NCBI GenBank assembly: GCA_035566895.1
Contig: DATMQA010000111.1
Location: forward strand, 1-16,824
Reading direction: 5' to 3'
Source: DATMQA01 sp035566895
Lineage (GTDB): Bacteria; Verrucomicrobiota; Verrucomicrobiia; Limisphaerales; UBA8199
Length of the DNA stretch: 16,824 nucleotides
The first letter of the stretch is position 1. Each line of letters starts with the position of its first letter. A model generated the notes under the pieces. It was not told the origin of the DNA, did no database searches, and saw only the letters and a program-made list of their open reading frames with translations. The position numbers and the translations under genes were made by a program. Below are positions 13,253 to 16,824 of this stretch, piece after piece.

Positions 13253-14869
13253 ATGAAAAGTTCCATCCTGTCTTTCACGCGTACGGTCTTGCTTGTGACC
13301 GGAATTATCCCTGTAGTGGCCAACTCTGGTCTCGCCGTCGAAACTTACCTTGTTACCGAGCTCGGCTCGTTGGGGGGAGGCACCAGCACTGCCTCGGGGA
13401 TCAACAACAATAACCAGGTGACCGGTACCTCGACCACCGGGGCCGGAGGGTTTGACGCCTTCCTGCTTTCCAACGGAATTGTCCACGACTTGGGCAATAG
13501 TGGAGGTGATAGCACCGGCGCGGCGCTCAACAGCCTGGGTGATGTCGTCGGGTCCACCACCAGCTCCGTCACCACTACCACCAACCATCCGTTTCTTTTC
13601 CGTAACGGCGTGCTATCGGACCTCGGCCTCCCCGCTGGCTTCAACACCGGCTTTGCCAATGGGGTGAACGATGCGGACCAGGTGGTCGGGCAACTCATTT
13701 CCGGGCCGCGACGCACCGCGGTGAGTCACGCATTTCTGTGGCAGAATGGCACATTCAGCGACCTGGGCACGCTGGGTGGACGCTCTGCTTCGGCGGCGGC
13801 CATCAATAATTCGAGCCAGGTAGTCGGGTCTTCCCTCAACGCCGCCGGTCAGAACCATGCGTTCCTGTGGCAAAACGGGGCGATGGCGGACCTTGGCACT
13901 TTGCTGGGCGGATCCTCCAGCGCTGCCGCGGCTATCAATGGCGCTGGCCAAATCGTCGGCAACGGCAGCACGACCAATTTCGGTTCGCACGCGGTCCTTT
14001 TCCAGAATGGCGTGGTGACCGATCTCGGAGTGCCTTCCGGATTCGCATCCAGCACGGCCAACGCCATCAATATTCATGGCGTGGTGGTTGGCTCCACCTC
14101 GGTTGGCAGTTACCGCGGGGTGGTCCACGCGTTTGTGGCTCAGAACGGCGTGATCACGGACCTCAACCGGTTGATCCCCGGCAACTCGGGCAGTTGGATA
14201 CTGCAGACCGCAACCGGGATTAACGATGCCGGGCAGATCGTCGGGAGCGGAACGACCAATGGCATCCAGCGCGCTTTCCTGCTGACGCCGACAACCGCGG
14301 TGACGGTACCGGCGGTGCCGATCAACGTCGTGGCAACCTCCGGCAACGCGGTCGTGGGGCTGAACTGGGGCGGGAGCGTCGGCGCGACGAGCTATAATGT
14401 CAAACGGTCCAATTCGAGCGCGGGCCCGTTCGTCACTATCGCTGCTGTTACCACGACGAGTTTCACCGACAATGCGGTCGTCAATTGCTCGACCTACGAT
14501 TATGTGGTCAGCGCACTCAATGCGGCGGGTGAGAGCCCCAACTCCTCGACCGCAACGGGTGTTCCGCAATCGGTTCCGCCGGCGCCGAGCAATCTGACTG
14601 CCCGGCCGGACACTTCACCGAACCTGTTTCTCGGCAGCGCGATTGACCTGGCGTGGCACAACAACGCCGGCAGTTGCTCGGAATTTGTCGTCGTCGAGCG
14701 GTCCACCGACGGGGTGAATTTCCAAACGCTGGCCACTTACGGCAATACTCAAACCACGGGTACGGACGGGTTCCTCAATTCCGGGACGCGCTACTTTTAT
14801 CGCGTGCGCGCCCAGAGCAACGGCGGAGAATCCGGCCCTTCCAACATTGCCAGCGCGGTTGCCCCTTAG
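13253..14869 (+). CDS. Exported HAF-repeat protein with two C-terminal fibronectin type III domains (HAF-2)
   Basis: This 538-residue protein has a signal peptide (about 1-28, 'VLLVTGIIPVVANSGLA'). Residues 32-346 hold seven or so HAF repeats: 'DAFLLSNGIVHDLG', 'HPFLFRNGVLSDLG', 'HAFLWQNGTFSDLGTLGG' (159-176), 'HAFLWQNGAMADLGTLLGG' (202-220), 'HAVLFQNGVVTDLG', 'HAFVAQNGVITDLNRLIPG', each with an 'AIN..GQVVG' turn. The HAF part ends 'RAFLLTPTTAV', matching the end of HAF-1 ('RAVLLTPK'), so the two are paralogues. Two FN3-like domains follow (about 353-439 and 443-537), with 'YNVKRSNSSAGPF' and 'YFYRVRAQSNGGESGPSN'. FN3 domains in secreted bacterial proteins act as spacers or adhesive modules; no anchor or sorting signal is seen. 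No strong SD is seen. The last four bases overlap the stop of the convergent VOC gene. Confidence 0.87.
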   Translation: MKSSILSFTRTVLLVTGIIPVVANSGLAVETYLVTELGSLGGGTSTASGINNNNQVTGTSTTGAGGFDAFLLSNGIVHDLGNSGGDSTGAALNSLGDVVGSTTSSVTTTTNHPFLFRNGVLSDLGLPAGFNTGFANGVNDADQVVGQLISGPRRTAVSHAFLWQNGTFSDLGTLGGRSASAAAINNSSQVVGSSLNAAGQNHAFLWQNGAMADLGTLLGGSSSAAAAINGAGQIVGNGSTTNFGSHAVLFQNGVVTDLGVPSGFASSTANAINIHGVVVGSTSVGSYRGVVHAFVAQNGVITDLNRLIPGNSGSWILQTATGINDAGQIVGSGTTNGIQRAFLLTPTTAVTVPAVPINVVATSGNAVVGLNWGGSVGATSYNVKRSNSSAGPFVTIAAVTTTSFTDNAVVNCSTYDYVVSALNAAGESPNSSTATGVPQSVPPAPSNLTARPDTSPNLFLGSAIDLAWHNNAGSCSEFVVVERSTDGVNFQTLATYGNTQTTGTDGFLNSGTRYFYRVRAQSNGGESGPSNIASAVAP

Positions 14870-15858
14870 GCGAGCGACCGCGCGCGCGGGCTGGTTACCC
14901 GACTGGTTGGCCGGCCCGCTCCAATCTCGCCGCCTCGGTCCCTCGCCCATTGCTCGGACCCGGAGCAGGGGGCTTGGGCGATAGTGGAGGGATTGGTATT
15001 CGATGGTTGAATTTCCAGCCAATTACCGTTCGGGTCGCGGATCTGAAGGAGCGGTGGGTCCGCCTTTTCGAACCGGGTTTCGTAACCCAGGAGTGGAGCA
15101 CGGTGTCTCAGGCAATAGAGTATTTCGGTCATCGGGACTTCCAGGCGATAGGACAGAAGCCCAACGCTGTTTGGTGGAGGCGCGATTTTGCCCGCCCAAA
15201 CGTTGACGCCGATGTGATGATGGTAACCGCCGGCGGCGAGGAACAGGGCGCCAGGATAGGAACGTTGCGTGACATCGAGGCCCAGGAATTCACGGTAGAA
15301 TCGTTCTGCCGCCGCGAGGTCCGCGACATGGAGGTGGATGTGACCAAGGTCGAGTTTCGCCGGTGGAGCCGTCGGCGCGGATCGATGTTCGATTGTCGCG
15401 AGCAGGTGGTCGAGATCAAGCGGTTCCGTCACCATCGCAACCTGACCGTTGCGCCAGGACCACTCTGCGCGCGGCCGGTCCGCATATAGCTCGACGCCGT
15501 TGCCGTCGGCGTCACTGATGTAAATGGCCTCGCTGACGCCATGGTCGGAGGCGCCGGCAACCGGGTAGCCGCGTTTTATGAGGCGACGGAAAGCGAGCGC
15601 GAGGTCTTGCCGCCGGGGATAGCGAAGGGCCAAATGGTAAAGCCCGGTAGAACGCGGCGGGTGCGGCGTAGCGTTCAGGTCTTCACTTAGCACAATTAGC
15701 CCCGGGCTGCCTTTGGCCGCCGAAACGATGGCCTGGGAACGGCCGTGGCGTGCCTTCAGGCCCAACACATCCGTGTAGAATGCGAGCGCGCGCTCAAGGT
15801 TGGCCGTGCGCAGATGCACCTGGCTAATCCTGGTCTGGTCTGGCAGGAATGCGTTCAT
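14866..15858 (-). CDS. Two-domain VOC family protein (CatE / catechol 2,3-dioxygenase-like)
   Basis: This 330-residue protein contains two vicinal oxygen chelate modules. The first (about 10-128) has 'ISQVHLRTANLERALAFYTD' (11-30), 'TGLYHLALRYP' and 'SDADGNGVELYADRP' (116-129). The second (about 170-285) has 'LGHIHLHVADLAAAERFYRE' (171-190) and 'IRDPNGNWLEIQPS' (273-286). Candidate metal ligands are H15, H75 and E123, and H174 or H176 with E282, so at least one metal site looks intact. Such proteins are annotated as catechol-2,3-dioxygenase CatE-like, but the substrate cannot be read from sequence. ATG 15858 overlaps the DedA stop (ATGA), giving translational coupling; the longer frame from 16296 reads through DedA and is rejected. 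A 44-residue Arg/Ser/Gly-rich tail after the second module looks unlike the family and runs to a stop overlapping HAF-2. Confidence 0.88.
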   Translation of the reverse strand: MNAFLPDQTRISQVHLRTANLERALAFYTDVLGLKARHGRSQAIVSAAKGSPGLIVLSEDLNATPHPPRSTGLYHLALRYPRRQDLALAFRRLIKRGYPVAGASDHGVSEAIYISDADGNGVELYADRPRAEWSWRNGQVAMVTEPLDLDHLLATIEHRSAPTAPPAKLDLGHIHLHVADLAAAERFYREFLGLDVTQRSYPGALFLAAGGYHHHIGVNVWAGKIAPPPNSVGLLSYRLEVPMTEILYCLRHRAPLLGYETRFEKADPPLLQIRDPNGNWLEIQPSNTNPSTIAQAPCSGSEQWARDRGGEIGAGRPTSRVTSPRARSLA

Positions 15859-16541
15859 GAGCAAATGGAGGGTTGCGTAGCAACGGGCTCGAGTGCTGGA
15901 GCGGTCTGGTTTTGGATGGCGGTTTTTTCGTAACGAGTTCGGCCTCTGCGGATTTTTTGGCGTTGGACATATTTGAAACCAATGTAAGCGCCGAATAGCG
16001 CCAACACAACGAGGAGTGCTCCGAGTCCAAGGCCGCCGAGCACATTCAGAACTTGACGCACTTGATTGCTGAATACAAAGCCCAACGAGATATAAACGGT
16101 TCCGTAGAGTAACGACCCCAACCCATCGAACAGAAGGAACTGGCCGGCGCTCACGCCGAGCGCCCCAGCCAGCGGCGGCATGACGGCGCCCAATCCGGGC
16201 AGGAATTTGGCGGCGACCAGCCCTTGCAGGCCGTGCCGCGCGAACAAACCTTTGGTGCGTCCAACGCAGGAATTCTGCGCCAAGGACATACGGCAAAAAA
16301 GGCGCAACACCCGATTGCCGCCTCGGCGGCCCACATAGAACCAGAGCGAGTCCGCAAACACACAGGCCACGGCTGTCATCCCAATTGCCAGCGCCGGGTT
16401 AATCTTTCCGCTGACTGAGAGAGCACCGGCCGCCAACAGCCACGGTGCGGAGGGGAGAGGCAGGCCGGCTTGCTCGACAAACACAACTGCGAACAAAATC
16501 GGGCCGCCGTGGGCAACCAGGAATTGGGAGATGTCGTTCAT
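15855..16541 (-). CDS. DedA family membrane protein
   Basis: This 228-residue protein of the DedA/SNARE-associated (VTT) superfamily acts in the inner membrane. DedA proteins are linked to lipid scrambling or flipping (undecaprenyl phosphate and phospholipids) and to membrane homeostasis. Motifs seen are 'FVEQAGLPLPSAPWLLAAGAL' (21-41, with the conserved E and the re-entrant GLPLPS), 'FADSLWFYVGRRGG' (62-75), and 'AKFLPGLGAVMPPLAG' (111-126), the conserved K/R-F-x-PG region. C-terminal hydrophobic segments lie at about 135-155 and 165-188, followed by a basic tail. It starts 6 bases after the stop of the 36-residue frame and its stop overlaps the VOC start, so it sits in a tight minus-strand transcription unit. 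SD weak, consistent with coupling to the upstream frame. Confidence 0.9.
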   Translation of the reverse strand: MNDISQFLVAHGGPILFAVVFVEQAGLPLPSAPWLLAAGALSVSGKINPALAIGMTAVACVFADSLWFYVGRRGGNRVLRLFCRMSLAQNSCVGRTKGLFARHGLQGLVAAKFLPGLGAVMPPLAGALGVSAGQFLLFDGLGSLLYGTVYISLGFVFSNQVRQVLNVLGGLGLGALLVVLALFGAYIGFKYVQRQKIRRGRTRYEKTAIQNQTAPALEPVATQPSICS

Positions 16542-16547
16542 CAGTTT

Positions 16548-16658
16548 TTACTTTCGGTCGGAGCGCCGTATGCGCGCGGGCTCACGGGCAGGTTGATCGT
16601 GCCAGGCGAGGCCATAGAGCACGGCCAGGGCAGTGGTGGTGACGAGTAATGTAAACAT
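16548..16658 (-). CDS. Small 36-residue membrane peptide, hypothetical
   Basis: This frame is below usual gene-calling length but is well supported locally. The minus strand has AAGGAG (16671-16666) 7 bases before the ATG at 16658, the clearest SD in the window. The 36 residues begin 'MFTLLVTTTALAVLYGLAWH', one short transmembrane helix, followed by a strongly basic C-terminus ('REPARIRRSDRK'), as in single-pass small membrane proteins with the tail in the cytoplasm. It ends in TAA 6 bases before the DedA start and begins 18 bases after the CBM48 gene stop. It could be a translated leader that couples DedA expression, or a small partner of the DedA protein. I recognise no family. Confidence 0.6.
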   Translation of the reverse strand: MFTLLVTTTALAVLYGLAWHDQPAREPARIRRSDRK

Positions 16659-16665
16659 AGCTTTT

Positions 16666-16671
16666 CTCCTT
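16666..16671 (-). promoter_or_regulatory. Strong SD site for the 36-residue frame
   Basis: AAGGAG read on the minus strand, 7 bases upstream of ATG 16658. It contrasts with the weak sites of most other genes here and is the main evidence that the small frame is translated. Confidence 0.7.
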
Positions 16672-16676
16672 TCTGC

Positions 16677-16824
16677 TTAGCTAACGGCAATGACGGATAC
16701 CTGCGCATAGCGGTCGATTTGCACAACGCCGGTCGCGTGTGGGTCCAGCGTCGGTGTCCCATCCACAACGAACAGATACTGGTGATGGCCGTGGGTCAGA
16801 GGAACCTGCAGAAACCACCAGCCA
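16677..16824 (-). CDS. CBM48/AMPK-type glycogen-binding domain protein, C-terminal part (runs off right edge)
   Basis: The minus strand at the right edge encodes 48 residues before a TAA at 16679-16677. They read as the end of an AMPK-type glycogen-binding (CBM48) domain: 'WWFLQVPLTHGHHQYLFVVD' followed by 'GTPTLDPHATG' and a final beta strand. The pattern 'W...VPL..G.Y.Y.F.VDG....DP' is the family's typical second half. Such small proteins bind alpha-glucans; in bacteria some are stand-alone and some are fused to other domains, and the N-terminal part lies outside the window. It is the first visible gene of the row leading to the 36-residue peptide, DedA and VOC genes. Confidence 0.75.
   Translation of the reverse strand, partial: GWWFLQVPLTHGHHQYLFVVDGTPTLDPHATGVVQIDRYAQVSVIAVS

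Noticed and set aside
13613..14569. Minus-strand open frame of 318 residues opposite HAF-2
   Set aside because: Produced by the repetitive GC-rich HAF coding sequence; repeated 'R.G...DD' shadows mirror the repeats.
15859..16296. N-terminal extension of the VOC frame up to 16296
   Set aside because: It reads through the DedA gene in another frame; VOC similarity begins just after the ATG at 15858, which forms an ATGA overlap.
1..16824. CRISPR array, tRNA or rRNA genes, phage or defence modules
   Set aside because: No regularly spaced direct repeats, no tRNA-like cloverleaf or conserved rRNA stretch, and no defence-related domains were seen in reading the sequence.

Overview
The window looks like chromosomal DNA of a GC-rich, Gram-negative bacterium of the Verrucomicrobiota, probably near Pedosphaera/Limisphaerales. 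This is inferred from family habits, not from a marker gene. The supporting signs are a HEAT-like protein with the lead-in 'YNGRPLSKWLDDL', a secreted beta-propeller ending in 'RFYRVRSR', two HAF-repeat exported proteins, and a DUF2007-type domain with a zinc ribbon. Shine-Dalgarno (SD) sites are weak or absent at many starts. No rRNA, tRNA or CRISPR array was seen.

Layout, left to right. Positions 1-287 are a disturbed edge: the first codons of a probable IS630-type transposase (minus strand), then the 5' remnant of a 2'-5' RNA ligase-like gene (plus strand). A 160-residue protein of unknown function (minus) and a membrane-anchored HEAT-like protein (plus) diverge from 771-902. Positions 1619-5487 hold a divergent pair of propeller proteins: a PQQ-dependent sugar/alcohol dehydrogenase of the glucose dehydrogenase type (minus) and a secreted PQQ-like propeller with a short C-terminal module (plus). 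A first HAF-repeat protein (5635-6678) converges on a MacA/MacB-type pair (9396-6685, minus) that lacks its ATPase gene here. Next come an unusual fusion of DUF2007-like domain, zinc ribbon, hydrophobic segment and two haem-c sites (9750-11183), an OprB-type carbohydrate porin (minus) and a second HAF protein with two FN3 domains (13253-14869). The right end is a compact minus-strand gene row: a CBM48/AMPK-type glycogen-binding protein running off the edge, an unannotated 36-residue membrane peptide with a strong ribosome binding site, a DedA family membrane protein, and a two-domain VOC (vicinal oxygen chelate) protein of the CatE type.

How the genes may work together (inference). The porin, PQQ dehydrogenase and dihaem cytochrome could form a path in which a sugar or alcohol enters through the outer membrane, is oxidised in the periplasm, and passes electrons to a cytochrome. 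They are separate transcription units, so this is a hypothesis only. Most products are exported or membrane-bound, so the window is largely a cell-envelope and secretome region. The most notable items are the cytochrome fusion, the 36-residue peptide, the MacAB pair without an ATPase, and two HAF genes whose stops lie within a few bases of, or overlap, the stop of the facing gene.
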